Assembly: GCF_002356335.1 (NCBI RefSeq)
Contig: NZ_AP018165.1
Coordinates: forward strand, 2,914,001 to 2,978,000
DNA: 64,000 bases
Direction of reading: 5' to 3'
Source of the DNA: [Mycobacterium] stephanolepidis
GTDB lineage: Bacteria > Actinomycetota > Actinomycetes > Mycobacteriales > Mycobacteriaceae
Of the stretch, positions 9,448 to 19,381 are shown one piece after another (the stretch's first letter is position 1; the number at the start of each line of letters is the position of its first letter). The position numbers and the translations under genes were made by a program. Under the pieces are notes generated by a model. The model was not told where the DNA came from. It searched no databases and saw only the letters and a program-made list of their open reading frames with translations.

Positions 9448-12400
9448 ATGACGATCGAGGCCACCGCTGCCACTACCAGGGAAGCACGTCGTCAGCGGTT
9501 GGTTGACCGTGTCAGGCGGCTCTTCACCGAGGATCCGCAGTTCCGGGCCGCCAAACCCGATACTGCGGTAGACGCCGCGGTCGCCGCGCCAGGTCTGCGG
9601 CTCGCCCAGGTGGTCGCCACCATCATGGACGGATACGCCGACCGGCCGGCCCTGGGGCACCGGGTTCAGGAGCTCATCACCGATGAGACAGGTCGGTCGA
9701 CACTTCGCGCCCTGCCCGAGTTCGAGACCATCACCTACGGCGAACTGTGGGGCATGGCGCGCGCGCTGGCTTCTGCGTGGCATCACGACCCGAGCACTCC
9801 GGTGCGCGCGGGCGACTTCGTCGCGATGCTCGGCTTCACGAGCGTCGACTACACCGCGGTCGATCTCGCGTGCATCCATCTTGGCGCGGTGGCGGTACCG
9901 CTGCAGACCAGCGCGGCCGCATCGAACTGGACCGCAATCCTTGCCGAATCAGAACCTTCGGTGCTGGCGGTGAGCGCCGAGTTATTGGATGCGGCAATAG
10001 AATCAGCGCTCGTCACACCATCGCTGCGGCATATCACGGTCTTCGATTACCACCCGGGTGTCGATGCACAGCGCGACAGTGTCGAGTCGGCGCAACACCG
10101 GATAGCCGAGGCCGGCCTACCGATCTCGGTCGAGGTGATGTCTGCGGTGATCGGACACGGCCGTGCCCTCCCCGAGGCGCCGCTGTTCACCGCCGAGGAC
10201 GGCACCGATCCGTTGGCGCTGGTGATCTATACCTCCGGAAGCACGGGCACACCCAAGGGTGCGACGTACACCGAGAAGATGGTCGCCAAACCATGGCTAA
10301 GGGCCGACACCTTGAGCTCCAAAGCCGAGATTCCGTTGATCAATCTCAACTTCATGCCGATGAGCCATGTGATGGGACGCGGCAGCCTGGTCACGGCCCT
10401 GGCCTGTGGTGGACTTGCCTACTTCGCGGCATCCAGCGATATGTCCACCCTGTTCGAAGACATCACCCTCACCCGGCCCACCGTGGTGACTCTCGTTCCC
10501 CGCGTGTGCGACATGCTCTTTCAGCGCTACCGCAATGAAGTCGAACGCCGTGCGGGAGTGGACGCCGCGGCCGACCTGGCCGCCCTCGATGCCGAAGTCA
10601 AGAGCGATATCCGTGAAAACCTCTTCGGAGGACGCGTTTTGACCATCGTCTGCGGATCGGCACCACTATCCGAAGAACTGGCAGCATTCATCGAATCCTG
10701 CCTGGACGCCCGCATCACCGACGGCTACGGCTCCACCGAGGCCGGAGTCATCGTGCGGAACGGACGCATCCAGCGTCCCCCCGTCATCGACTACAAGCTC
10801 GTCGATGTGCCCGAGCTGGGCTACTTCTCGACCGACAAACCGCACCCGCGAGGTGAGCTGCTGGTCAAGGCCGAGTCGGTATTCGGCGGCTACTTCAAGC
10901 GTCCCGACGTCACGGCCGATGTGTTCGACCCGGACGGTTACTACAAGACCGGGGATATTGTCGCCGAGCTGGAACCCGACAAGATCCAAATCGTCGACCG
11001 GCGCAACAACGTGATCAAGCTGTCGCAAGGCGAGTTCGTCGCGATCGCCAACCTCGAAGCCGAGTACGCCAACAGTCCACTGGTGCAACAGATTTGCGTC
11101 TACGGCAGCAGCGATCGGTCCTACCTGCTGGCCGTGGTGGTACCTACCTCCGAGGCCTTTGACCAAAGCCATGGAGACGACGAACTACTCAAACGCCTGA
11201 TCGCTGAGTCACTTCAGCAGGTCGCACGCGAAGCCGAGCTGCAGCCGTACGAGGTACCGCGCGATTTCCTGGTGGAGACCGAACCCTTCACCGCCGCCAA
11301 CGGCCTGTTGACCGGTATCGCCAAGCTGGCCCGGCCGAAGTTGCACGAGAAGTACGGCGCCCGCCTGGAACAGCTGTACTCCGATATCGCGAGTGCCCAG
11401 GCGCTCGAGCTGCAAGCCCTTCACGCCGCTGGGCACGAGGGCAAGCCGGTCCTTGAGACCGTGCAACGTGCGGTCACGGCACTGCTGGGCCTGCCCGTGG
11501 CCGAGGTGGGCCCGGACTCGCACTTCATCGACCTCGGCGGCGATTCTCTTTCCGCCCTGTCCTTCTCGGATCTACTGCGGGACATCTTCGGCGTCGAGGT
11601 TCCCGTCGGTGTCATCGTCAGTGCCGCCAACGACCTCGGCGGTGTCGCGCAATTCATTGACGAGCAACGCCATTCGGGTGGCGACCGTCCCACCGCAGAC
11701 ACGGTCCACGGAGCCGGGCACACCGAGATCCGCGCCGCCGACCTGACCCTGGACAAGTTCATCGACGAGGCCACGCTCCGTGCCGCCCCTGCGCTCCCGA
11801 GGGCCGTCGGAACCCCCCAGACCGTGTTACTCACCGGCTCCAATGGCTATCTAGGACGGTTCCTGGCCCTGGAATGGCTTGAGCGCCTCGACAAAACGGG
11901 CGGAAAGCTGATCGTCATCGTTCGCGGCAAAGATGCGCAGGCCGCCTACCGCCGCCTGGAAGAGGCGTTCGACACCGGCGATGCAGGACTGCTGACGCAC
12001 TTCCGTGCGCTGGCCGAACAGCACCTGGAGGTACTTGCCGGCGATATCGGTGACCCGAACCTGGGACTGGATGCCGACACCTGGCAACGCCTGGCCGACA
12101 CCGTGGACATCATCGTGCACCCCGCCGCCCTGGTGAACCACGTACTGCCCTACCGGCAGCTGTTCGGCCCCAATGTCGTTGGCACCGCGGAAATCATCAA
12201 GCTGGCGCTGACCACCAAGATCAAACCCGTCACCTATCTGTCGACGGTGGCGGTGGCAATCTCGGTGGACCCCAAGGTGTTCGACGAGGACTCCGACATC
12301 CGCACCATCAGTGCGATCAGGCCCATCGACGACGGATACGCGAACGGATATGGCAATGCCAAGTGGGCCGGTGAGGTGCTGCTGCGGGAGGCACACGACC

Positions 12401-13005
12401 TATGCGGCCTGCCGGTCGCAGTATTCCGCTCCGACATGATCCTGGCCCACAGCCACTACACCGGCCAGCTCAACGTCCCCGACCAATTCACCCGCCTCAT
12501 CCTCAGCCTGATCGCCACCGGCATCGCACCCGGCTCCTTCTACCAGCCACACGCGACAGGCGAACGCCCACGCGCCCACTATGACGGACTACCCGCTGAT
12601 TTCACGGCGTCGGCCATCACCTCCCTCGGCATCACGGTCGCGGCTTCGGAAAGCTTCCACACGTACGACTCGGTGAACCCGCACTCCGACGGCATCTCAC
12701 TGGACAACTTCGTCGACTGGCTCATCGACGCCGGATATCCCATCCAGCGCATCGACAACTACAGCGACTGGTTCGACCGCTTCGACACCGCCATCCGCGG
12801 CCTACCCGAAAAACAAAAGCAACACTCCCTGCTACCACTACTGCACGCGTACCGGTATCCGCAGCACGCACACAACGGTGCATTCCTCCCCGCCATCAGA
12901 TTCCGCGAGGGCGTCCAGGCCACCCAGAACACCGACATTCCCCACCTCACCCGGGACCTCATCGTCAAGTACGCCACGGATCTGCGGCAGCTCGGACTGC
13001 TGTAG
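9448..13005 (+). CDS. car: Carboxylic acid reductase (ATP/NADPH-dependent), copy 2
   Basis: This 1185-residue paralogue of the preceding gene has the same A-T-R order. [14 protein letters not shown] is the adenylation P-loop, [10 protein letters not shown] the carrier site, GSNGYLGRF the NADPH-binding turn and YGNAK the SDR catalytic pair. The adenylation domain, which selects the acid, differs throughout from copy 1, whereas parts of the T/R region are identical in DNA. The two enzymes therefore probably differ in substrate but share reduction chemistry. The ATG at 9448 has only a weak upstream purine tract, so translation may depend on read-through from copy 1. Confidence 0.95.
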   Translation: MTIEATAATTREARRQRLVDRVRRLFTEDPQFRAAKPDTAVDAAVAAPGLRLAQVVATIMDGYADRPALGHRVQELITDETGRSTLRALPEFETITYGELWGMARALASAWHHDPSTPVRAGDFVAMLGFTSVDYTAVDLACIHLGAVAVPLQTSAAASNWTAILAESEPSVLAVSAELLDAAIESALVTPSLRHITVFDYHPGVDAQRDSVESAQHRIAEAGLPISVEVMSAVIGHGRALPEAPLFTAEDGTDPLALVIYTSGSTGTPKGATYTEKMVAKPWLRADTLSSKAEIPLINLNFMPMSHVMGRGSLVTALACGGLAYFAASSDMSTLFEDITLTRPTVVTLVPRVCDMLFQRYRNEVERRAGVDAAADLAALDAEVKSDIRENLFGGRVLTIVCGSAPLSEELAAFIESCLDARITDGYGSTEAGVIVRNGRIQRPPVIDYKLVDVPELGYFSTDKPHPRGELLVKAESVFGGYFKRPDVTADVFDPDGYYKTGDIVAELEPDKIQIVDRRNNVIKLSQGEFVAIANLEAEYANSPLVQQICVYGSSDRSYLLAVVVPTSEAFDQSHGDDELLKRLIAESLQQVAREAELQPYEVPRDFLVETEPFTAANGLLTGIAKLARPKLHEKYGARLEQLYSDIASAQALELQALHAAGHEGKPVLETVQRAVTALLGLPVAEVGPDSHFIDLGGDSLSALSFSDLLRDIFGVEVPVGVIVSAANDLGGVAQFIDEQRHSGGDRPTADTVHGAGHTEIRAADLTLDKFIDEATLRAAPALPRAVGTPQTVLLTGSNGYLGRFLALEWLERLDKTGGKLIVIVRGKDAQAAYRRLEEAFDTGDAGLLTHFRALAEQHLEVLAGDIGDPNLGLDADTWQRLADTVDIIVHPAALVNHVLPYRQLFGPNVVGTAEIIKLALTTKIKPVTYLSTVAVAISVDPKVFDEDSDIRTISAIRPIDDGYANGYGNAKWAGEVLLREAHDLCGLPVAVFRSDMILAHSHYTGQLNVPDQFTRLILSLIATGIAPGSFYQPHATGERPRAHYDGLPADFTASAITSLGITVAASESFHTYDSVNPHSDGISLDNFVDWLIDAGYPIQRIDNYSDWFDRFDTAIRGLPEKQKQHSLLPLLHAYRYPQHAHNGAFLPAIRFREGVQATQNTDIPHLTRDLIVKYATDLRQLGLL
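11560..12849 (+). repeat. Mosaic near-identical segment, car copy 2
   Basis: Counterpart of 7922-9214, at a constant offset of 3638 bases for the first three blocks and 3635 for the last, reflecting a one-codon difference between 12594 and 12678. Confidence 0.9.
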
Positions 13006-13096
13006 ACGCACGAATTTCTGTGCGCCGCTTTCAGTTCCGGATCGATACCGCCGAAAGCCCGGATCCGGAATGAACCGCGGTGTTAGGGTCCCCGCC

Positions 13097-13597
13097 ATGG
13101 GACAGTGGTCACGCGACGAGCTGCAGAGCATGTTCGACCATCACCTTCGGGTGGTCGATGAGATAGGCCCCAAGGGCGAGTGGGCCAGGTATGCGGACCT
13201 TTTCGCCGCGAACGCCAGTTACATCGAACCGACCTATGGCACCTTCGAGGGTCGGGAGGCCATCCGCGAATCCATGGTCAAGACCATGTCGGAGTTCCCC
13301 GGGGCGGAGATGCCGCACTACTTCTCCAACTGGCATGTCGTCGACGAGGAACACGGCTGGGTCATCTGCGAGCTGGTCAACCGGATGAGGGACCCGGGCG
13401 ACGGAAGTATCTGGGAAGCGACGAATATCAGCATCTTTCGCTACGCCGGCGACAACCAATGGGCCAACGAAGAAGATGTCTACAACCCGATGCAGTTCAT
13501 GATGGCGATCCAGGGTTACGTGCAGCGCTGCAGCGAGCTGGGCTCGCTGTCCCCGGCGGCCCAGACCTTCGGAAAGAACATGGGCTGGCTCGGCTAG
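13097..13597 (+). CDS. SnoaL-like / NTF2-superfamily protein
   Basis: This 166-residue protein has the cone-shaped NTF2-fold pattern: helical start, then DLFAANASYIEPTYGTFEGREAIRE-type segments, ending in WANEEDVYNPMQF. Relatives include polyketide cyclases, ketosteroid isomerase-like enzymes and non-enzymatic binding proteins, so the function is open. The start is the ATG at 13097; longer upstream frames run through the car stop and are not credible. Its stop codon shares CTAG with the stop of the convergent amidohydrolase. It could process a CAR-derived aldehyde, but only proximity suggests this. Confidence 0.75.
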   Translation: MGQWSRDELQSMFDHHLRVVDEIGPKGEWARYADLFAANASYIEPTYGTFEGREAIRESMVKTMSEFPGAEMPHYFSNWHVVDEEHGWVICELVNRMRDPGDGSIWEATNISIFRYAGDNQWANEEDVYNPMQFMMAIQGYVQRCSELGSLSPAAQTFGKNMGWLG

Positions 13598-15336
13598 CTC
13601 GTGGCGAGGAACCTACCCGCCTTGACCGTACTGCCGAAGCCCTCGACGAAGGTGCCGTAGGAGTACACCCGCCGGCCACCGACGACCGTGGCTGCGATCG
13701 CCTTGTCGTTGCGGCACACCTGCCGGGACACCCCGAATTCATCCATGTAGTGCTCGTGGTAATCCTCCAGCGAATCATCAAGTCCCTCAGGGTCAATGAC
13801 CGCGATATCGGCGGTGTCGCCGATACGCAACCGCCCTGCGTCCAATCCGTACCATTCGCCGAGCTCACCGGTGAGCCGATGCACCGCGGCTTCCAGCGGC
13901 ATGAACGGCGTACCCGCCTCGCAGGCCTCTTTGACGCGCTTGAGTAAGCGCAGCCCCGCGTTGTAGAAGGACATGTTGCGCAGGTGCGCCCCCGAGTCGT
14001 TGTTACCCAGCTGGAAGTGGGGGTACTTGATGGCCTCGTTGAGCACATCGGTTCGGTCGTTGGCGATCGTGGTGTGCCAGCGCACCTTTCCCGGGTACTC
14101 GGACACCAGGTCCAGGAAGGCGTCCACCGGCTGCACTCCGCGCACGTCGGCCACCTGACCGAACGACTTGCCCACCACCGATGCATCGGGACACCCGACG
14201 ATCTCGGTGTCGTACATGTCGCGGTTCCAGGCCACCACTCCGTACTTCTGGGCCATCTCCTTGCGGAACCGGCGACGATATCCCTCATCCTTGATCAGGT
14301 CGACGCGCTGGAGCTGATCACGGATATCCAACGCCGCCGTGCCCGAGGCGAACTCCTCAAAGATCACCAAATCCATACCGTCGGAATACAGATGGAAGGG
14401 CACCGCCAGGAGCTGGAAGTTCACCCGGGAGCGCAGCAGCGGGTTCAGGCCACCGGTGGCCGCCTTGAGAAGCTTGATCACCGACCTGTTGCTCTTCAGA
14501 TCGAAGGCCGCCAGCAGCGTGGTCTTGAGCGAACGACGCCACGGGCGGGCACCGCTGAGCAGGAAGTGCATGACGGTCTCGGGCCGCTTCTCCACGTCGA
14601 GATTCGACTGCACCACGGCGCCCCGACGGCGCACCACGTCATACAGTGCGCCGTACTCGCGCCAGGTCGCGTAGGTGGATGGCAATTGCCGACCGGCGAA
14701 CCGGGTGCCCTCAAGCTTGGAGAACCGCAGCCGATCGGTGGACAGGCCGACGAAACCCGCGTCGAGCGCATCGGACACCATCGTGCGCATCCGCGCCAGT
14801 TCCTCGGGTGTGGGGCGCTCGTCGTAGTCGGTCGCACGCGCCAGCCCCATGACCGCGGCACGGATATCAGAGTGTCCGATCAGCGTTGCAACATTGGCGC
14901 CCAACGGAAGTGACTCTATGAACCTGCGGTACCCGCGTGGCCCGTCCCAATCCTTGTGCTCCTTGAGCGCCGAGTGAACCGCGTCCCACGGCAGGGCCTC
15001 CACCCGGGCGAACAGATCTGCGACGTCCTCGGGGTCGGCGTACACCGCGGACATAGAGCAGTTGCCGTAGATGACGGAGGTGACGCCGTGCCGCACCGAT
15101 TCGCCCAGCCCCGGGCTGACCAGCACCTCGGCGTCGTAGTGGGTGTGCACGTCGACCATGCCGGGAATGACCCACTTGCCGTTGGCATCGATGACCTCGT
15201 CGGCCTCGGCACCCGAAAGATCTGGTGCCATGGATACCACTCTGCCGCCTCGAACCCCGACGTCGAGCACTTGGCCGGGCGCACCCGTCCCGTCGAACAC
15301 CAGGCCCCCGCGCACCAGCAGGTCAAATGTCGCCAT
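13594..15336 (-). CDS. Amidohydrolase, N-acyl-D-amino-acid deacylase / dihydroorotase-like family
   Basis: This 580-residue metal-dependent hydrolase has the amidohydrolase opening DLLVRGGLVFDGTG, the metal-binding HxH in VDVHTHYDAEV (His64 and His66), a GHSDIR segment and a late Asp in NNDSGAHLRNM. The size and C-terminal IGDTADIAVIDPEGL composite beta-domain fit the D-aminoacylase-like amidohydrolase_3 group. The true substrate is unknown; mycobacterial members are often annotated generically. It is transcribed alone, upstream and downstream genes being separated by a hairpin and a convergent stop. Confidence 0.8.
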   Translation of the reverse strand: MATFDLLVRGGLVFDGTGAPGQVLDVGVRGGRVVSMAPDLSGAEADEVIDANGKWVIPGMVDVHTHYDAEVLVSPGLGESVRHGVTSVIYGNCSMSAVYADPEDVADLFARVEALPWDAVHSALKEHKDWDGPRGYRRFIESLPLGANVATLIGHSDIRAAVMGLARATDYDERPTPEELARMRTMVSDALDAGFVGLSTDRLRFSKLEGTRFAGRQLPSTYATWREYGALYDVVRRRGAVVQSNLDVEKRPETVMHFLLSGARPWRRSLKTTLLAAFDLKSNRSVIKLLKAATGGLNPLLRSRVNFQLLAVPFHLYSDGMDLVIFEEFASGTAALDIRDQLQRVDLIKDEGYRRRFRKEMAQKYGVVAWNRDMYDTEIVGCPDASVVGKSFGQVADVRGVQPVDAFLDLVSEYPGKVRWHTTIANDRTDVLNEAIKYPHFQLGNNDSGAHLRNMSFYNAGLRLLKRVKEACEAGTPFMPLEAAVHRLTGELGEWYGLDAGRLRIGDTADIAVIDPEGLDDSLEDYHEHYMDEFGVSRQVCRNDKAIAATVVGGRRVYSYGTFVEGFGSTVKAGRFLATS

Positions 15337-15393
15337 AGTCGATCCACCTCATCCGATCAGCAGATCCCCAGCTTATCCCCGCTGATTCATGCC

Positions 15394-15427
15394 CACCCGT
15401 GAAGGCCCGGCTACGCCTTCAGGGGTG
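15394..15427 (-). terminator. Hairpin terminator after the ferredoxin gene
   Basis: Arms CACCCGTGAAGGC (15394-15406) and GCCTTCAGGGGTG (15415-15427) pair over 13 positions with one mismatch and an 8-base loop. It lies 25 bases past the ferredoxin stop on the minus strand and 58 bases before the amidohydrolase start codon. There is no U-tract, as is usual in mycobacteria. Confidence 0.55.
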
Positions 15428-15451
15428 CGCCACAACGCGCGAGGTCCTTGC

Positions 15452-15772
15452 TCACGCATCGAAGAAGATGTGCACCCGATCGGATTCCGGAAGCGTCTGG
15501 CACGCCAGCGTGAACCCCTCGGCCACCTCGCTGTCGATCAGAGACTCGTTCATCAGCATCCGCGTCTTACCCGATTGCACCGAGCACATGCAGGTGGCGC
15601 AGGCGGATTCGCGACACACGTAGGGCGCGTCGATACCCGCATCCAGTAGTACGTCGAGCAGCTTTTTGCCCGGCGGCCAGTCCAGAACGTGTGTACTGCC
15701 GTAGATTTCAACCTCCAGGACGGTATTCCCGGTGGCATCGCTGCCGGTGACTCGGATGGCCTCGGCTGTCAC
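15452..15772 (-). CDS. Plant-type [2Fe-2S] ferredoxin
   Basis: This 106-residue electron carrier has four cluster ligands Cys53-x4-Cys58-x2-Cys61-x29-Cys91 within the segment CRESACATCMCSV. A fifth Cys lies at position 63. It resembles the ferredoxin modules of oxygenase reductases (KshB-like C-terminal domains) but has no flavin domain. Its start overlaps the stop of the upstream diiron-like hydrolase by four bases, so the two are translationally coupled. The ferredoxin probably feeds electrons to that protein, by inference. Confidence 0.88.
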   Translation of the reverse strand: MTAEAIRVTGSDATGNTVLEVEIYGSTHVLDWPPGKKLLDVLLDAGIDAPYVCRESACATCMCSVQSGKTRMLMNESLIDSEVAEGFTLACQTLPESDRVHIFFDA

Positions 15773-16677
15773 TGGCCCACCGCGCGGCGCCCCGGCAAGC
15801 GATCATTCAGCTCGCCCTCGGAACCGAAAAGGATTCCCTGCCACTTTTCGAGCAGTTCCTCGGTGTCGACATCGTCCGGATGAAATCCAGGCCGCATGTA
15901 TTCGGCGATATCACGCATCAACCCCTTGACCAGCGGACCGCGATACACATCGATGGTCTGCCGCAGCACCGCCAACGGCTTCCATCCGCTCGGATCGGTG
16001 AGGATCGAGGCCAGGACGGCCAGTGTCATCACGGGCAGCGTGCCCGCCCAAATCAGCGACATCACACCAATGCGCACCGACTCCGGGCCACCCACCGAGC
16101 GATAGACGTCGAAAGCGACGGACTTGTGCTCCATCTCCTCCATGGCATGCCAGTTCAGCAGATGGTGCACCTCGGCGGACATCGGAATCTCTTGCAGCTC
16201 AACACTGGAGAGCACCCGCTGGGCAAGCACGGCTGTGTAGTGCTCGGCGGCCGCCGTCATCGCCAAATGTGCGATCTTGGGCGCACGTCTCTCCAGCGCG
16301 ATGAGGAACTTCTCGCGCCGGCTGCCCTCCTCGAAATTCATGATCCGGACCAGGGGGTAGCCCATATCGATGATTTTCTCGTTGAGCTTGCGATGCTCGC
16401 GGCCGTGCATGGCCTCCTGCCCGATGAAGCCCGCCACCCGCTTCTTCAACACCGGGTCGGTGATCTGGTCGGCGTAGTTGCGCACGGACCTGATGAAGGA
16501 TTCCTCGCCGGGAGGAAACGCGCCGGAAAGGAGCGACACCAAGTGACTGAAGACGATGTCGCCCTCGACATAGTGCTTCTTCATGGGGGCCGGATCACCG
16601 AACCGGAAGTTCATCCGGCGCACCTTGGGCAACTCACGCGCCGCGACACCTCGCCGGCCCTGCTCGACAACAGCCAT
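15769..16677 (-). CDS. Predicted metal-dependent hydrolase (PF10118-like, diiron-type helical bundle)
   Basis: This 302-residue mostly helical protein has repeated carboxylate/His motifs: FIGQEAMHGREHRKLNE, AAAEHYTAVL and WHAMEEMEHKSVAFD, plus an early Glu in FPPGEESFIRSVRN. This spacing is typical of the PF10118 family and of ferritin-like diiron sites. Coupling by four overlapping bases to a [2Fe-2S] ferredoxin favours a redox diiron enzyme (oxygenase or desaturase type) over a hydrolase. The promoter region holds a 21-base palindrome shared with the divergent TetR gene, which probably controls it. Confidence 0.78.
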   Translation of the reverse strand: MAVVEQGRRGVAARELPKVRRMNFRFGDPAPMKKHYVEGDIVFSHLVSLLSGAFPPGEESFIRSVRNYADQITDPVLKKRVAGFIGQEAMHGREHRKLNEKIIDMGYPLVRIMNFEEGSRREKFLIALERRAPKIAHLAMTAAAEHYTAVLAQRVLSSVELQEIPMSAEVHHLLNWHAMEEMEHKSVAFDVYRSVGGPESVRIGVMSLIWAGTLPVMTLAVLASILTDPSGWKPLAVLRQTIDVYRGPLVKGLMRDIAEYMRPGFHPDDVDTEELLEKWQGILFGSEGELNDRLPGRRAVGQ

Positions 16678-16729
16678 GACGGAACTCCTTCCTGAGACGT
16701 CTCCATTGACGTCTGACCTGGCGATTCAT

Positions 16730-16750
16730 AGTAGTACTCTGAGTACTACT
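16730..16750. promoter_or_regulatory. 21-bp palindromic operator between diiron protein and TetR
   Basis: The arms AGTAGTACTC and GAGTACTACT are perfect reverse complements around a single T. The site lies 53 bases upstream of the diiron-protein start and about 100 bases before the TetR coding region. Size and symmetry fit a TetR-dimer operator, making autoregulation and control of the hydrolase-ferredoxin pair likely. A further GGTAGTATCC half-site-like stretch follows. Confidence 0.65.
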
Positions 16751-16848
16751 GGTAGTATCCATATGGAACCGCGTGAGCACAATAGGCAGCACGTGTGTGT
16801 CGCCCGAACCGGCAAGACTCGGACCAGGCACACGTACCATCACTGGTG

Positions 16849-17586
16849 ATGAGAGGCGTGGAGAGTGTGAGTACAGCCATCGCGTCGAAGGTCGGCCCCG
16901 TCGCCGCCCGACGTGGCGACCGCCGCAAGGTTGCCCGAGAAGAGTTGTTAGACGCCGCGTTTCGCGCCATCGACGCGACCGGCTCCACCGTCAGCATGGA
17001 CGATATCGCCCGAGAGGCGGGAGTCGCCAAACCCAAGCTGTACCGATACTTCGAAGACAAGGCCGATCTGCACAGCGCCGTATTGGAACGCGTGCAGGAC
17101 ATGGTGTGGAACGCGGCCATGGATCGGATCAATCTGATGACCGACTCGGCCCGCGAATTGGTTGAGCACGGCGCCAACGAGTACGCCCGCATGATTTCTG
17201 ATCACCCGAATGTGTTGCGTTTCATCGTGCACGGTCATTTCGTCAATTCCAGTGACGGCACCGAGCGTCTGGTGGAGACCGCGCAGCAGATGACGCATGA
17301 CATCGCGGAGATACTGTCGAATGCGATCGACGACGAGACGGTGGACATCGACGATGCCGACCTGGCGGTCACCTCTGCCGCGGGCGCCATCGGCACCGCC
17401 ACCGAATGGTTCTTGGGCCCCAATCAGCAACGTGCCGAACCGATGTCCATCGAGAGGTTCGTCGAATACCTGACCACCGTGCTGTCCGGACTTGCCGCGT
17501 CGATCGCCGAGTTCAACGGCCTGACGCTTGATCCCGACCAACCGTTGCATCTGGCGTTCACCAGCACACGCGGTGGCACCGCATGA
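16849..17586 (+). CDS. TetR/AcrR-family transcriptional regulator
   Basis: This protein of about 245 residues has an N-terminal TetR helix-turn-helix: VSMDDIAREAGVAKPKLYRY followed by FEDKADL. The start is uncertain. ATG 16849 is used, but GTG 16795, 16858 and 16867 are in frame and none has an ideal ribosome site. Its stop overlaps the start of the UbiB-like kinase by four bases. It is divergent from the diiron-protein/ferredoxin operon with a 21-base palindrome in between, so it most likely represses both directions. The ligand is unknown. Confidence 0.82.
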   Translation: MRGVESVSTAIASKVGPVAARRGDRRKVAREELLDAAFRAIDATGSTVSMDDIAREAGVAKPKLYRYFEDKADLHSAVLERVQDMVWNAAMDRINLMTDSARELVEHGANEYARMISDHPNVLRFIVHGHFVNSSDGTERLVETAQQMTHDIAEILSNAIDDETVDIDDADLAVTSAAGAIGTATEWFLGPNQQRAEPMSIERFVEYLTTVLSGLAASIAEFNGLTLDPDQPLHLAFTSTRGGTA

Positions 17587-18953
17587 CCGACGGGATCCCC
17601 CTGGCACGCATCACCCGCGGCCGTGCGCTGGGCAAGCTCGCGGCCGGGCAGGCGGTGCGTACCGCAAGCAATCGCATCTCCATGATCGGACGATCAGAAA
17701 AAGCGCGCGCGCTACTCGCCGAGCGGTCCACACTGCAGGCGGCCGACCAGCTCGTCACCGTGCTGGGCAGCCTCAAAGGTTCGGCGATGAAGCTCGGCCA
17801 GCTGCTATCGATGCTGGAAGTGGACATGGTGCCGGAGGCCCATCGCGAACGCTTCCGGCAGAAGTTGGCACGACTGCGCGATCAGGCTCCACGTGAGCCG
17901 TTCACGGTGATGCTGCCGATCATCGAGTCCAACCTGGGCAAGCTCGGCAAGAACTTCCGCGATTTCGACGAGACTCCGGTCGCGGCCGCATCCATCGGCC
18001 AGGTATACCGGGCAGTCCTGCACGATGGCCGCGAGGTCGCGGTCAAGGTCAAATACCCCGGCGTGGACGACGCGGTACGCGCAGACATGCAGAACCTCGC
18101 GCTCTTCACCAAGTTCTGGCGCAAAGCCGTACCGACGCTGTCGAATTCGGCCTTCATGGAAGAGATCTCCATGAACTTGGAAAGCGAGCTCGACTACCTG
18201 CGGGAGGCACGCACGCAGCACGAAATCGCCGAACGCTATCGCGGACACCCCTTCATCGTCATCCCCGACTGTGTATCCGAAATGTGCACGTCACAGGTTC
18301 TCGTGACGGAGTTCCTGGACGGCCAGGCCTTCCCTGTCATGCAGACACTCCCCGACGATGAACGCAACCGGATCGGTGAGCTGATCTTCCGGTTCTATAT
18401 CGGATCGCTGTTCCAGGACAACGACTTCTGCGGCGACCCGCACCCAGGGAACATCCTGCGTGCGGCCGACGGCACCATGGGATTCGTGGACTTCGGCCTG
18501 TACAACCGGATGAACCCAGAACACGTTGACTTCGAACGACACATCATGCGCGCCGCCACCGAGGGCCGCGCCGAGGACATGTACGAGGCGATGGTCGCGC
18601 GCGGGATCATCGACCCGCATGCAGACGTCAGCCCACAGGACTGTCTGGAGTACTGTCACGCGGCTTCGGGATGGAATCTCGTTGACGAGGAGATGACCAT
18701 TACCCCTGAAATCGCCTCCAGTGCAATGATTCTTGCGGTCGACCCGCGCTCCGGCGAGTTCTCCGGCATGCGCCGCCAAAACCTGCCTCCCGAGCACATC
18801 TTCTCTCGTCGCGCGGATTTCTACACCTTCGGCGTGCTCGGTCAGCTCAATGTCACCGGCAACTGGCATCGCATCGCCCGCGAGTGGATTTACGGCGAGC
18901 CACCCGTCACGGAGATCGGAACCGCCATCGCGAAGTGGCGCGCGGCGCGCTAG
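17583..18953 (+). CDS. ABC1/UbiB-family atypical kinase (AarF-like)
   Basis: This 456-residue protein of the ABC1/ADCK/UbiB kinase-like family has the family-specific KxGQ motif in KGSAMKLGQLLS (Lys70-Gln73), the A-rich loop VAAASIGQVYRA, the Lys strand VAVKVKYPG, the catalytic-loop-like DNDFCGDPHPGNIL and the metal-binding FVDFG. Family members are ATPases supporting isoprenoid-lipid (quinone) metabolism. Mycobacteria use menaquinone, so the exact role here is open. It is coupled to the TetR gene by ATGA overlap. Its TAG stop lies in a CTAG shared with the convergent SRPBCC gene. Confidence 0.88.
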   Translation: MTDGIPLARITRGRALGKLAAGQAVRTASNRISMIGRSEKARALLAERSTLQAADQLVTVLGSLKGSAMKLGQLLSMLEVDMVPEAHRERFRQKLARLRDQAPREPFTVMLPIIESNLGKLGKNFRDFDETPVAAASIGQVYRAVLHDGREVAVKVKYPGVDDAVRADMQNLALFTKFWRKAVPTLSNSAFMEEISMNLESELDYLREARTQHEIAERYRGHPFIVIPDCVSEMCTSQVLVTEFLDGQAFPVMQTLPDDERNRIGELIFRFYIGSLFQDNDFCGDPHPGNILRAADGTMGFVDFGLYNRMNPEHVDFERHIMRAATEGRAEDMYEAMVARGIIDPHADVSPQDCLEYCHAASGWNLVDEEMTITPEIASSAMILAVDPRSGEFSGMRRQNLPPEHIFSRRADFYTFGVLGQLNVTGNWHRIAREWIYGEPPVTEIGTAIAKWRAAR

Positions 18954-19381
18954 CGCAGTAATCCGTCGATCGCGCGGCCGAACATCCACTGCCCGCCCGC
19001 CTTCGCCAACCGGTCGAAGACGCGGGGCAGACCTCGAATGCTCACGTCCTCGGTCCAGACCACGCGTGCACCACCGCCCTGGGCATGTACCTCGATCTCG
19101 GCCCACCCCAGGACAAGCGGGCCCGTCTTCTCCAACCGGCAGCGCCCCGGGCTCCCAACCCGCGGCGGCTCCCATCGGGTAACCGTCATCGGGTCGTCAA
19201 AACCTATGGCCCCTAACCCTGTTCGCCCCACAAACGTGGTGCCGACCCGGGCCGGCGGATCGCTCGTCACCGATACCGTTGTCAGTGGGATGTGCTCGCT
19301 GTGCCGCGGCCAGTCGGTGATGCGCTCGAACGCTTCGGCGACGGACAGCGCGCTGGTGCGCTCTATTCGGAGAAGGGCCAT
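18950..19381 (-). CDS. SRPBCC-family (polyketide cyclase/START-like) protein
   Basis: This 143-residue protein has the SRPBCC pattern: an N-terminal strand with the SVAEAFERITDWPRHSEHIP helix-turn, mid strands with TRWEPPR, and a C-terminal long helix GLPRVFDRLAKAGGQWM. Such proteins bind lipophilic ligands in a deep cavity. It overlaps the upstream SDR-like gene by 19 bases on the same strand, so the two are co-expressed. The ligand is unknown. Confidence 0.8.
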   Translation of the reverse strand: MALLRIERTSALSVAEAFERITDWPRHSEHIPLTTVSVTSDPPARVGTTFVGRTGLGAIGFDDPMTVTRWEPPRVGSPGRCRLEKTGPLVLGWAEIEVHAQGGGARVVWTEDVSIRGLPRVFDRLAKAGGQWMFGRAIDGLLR

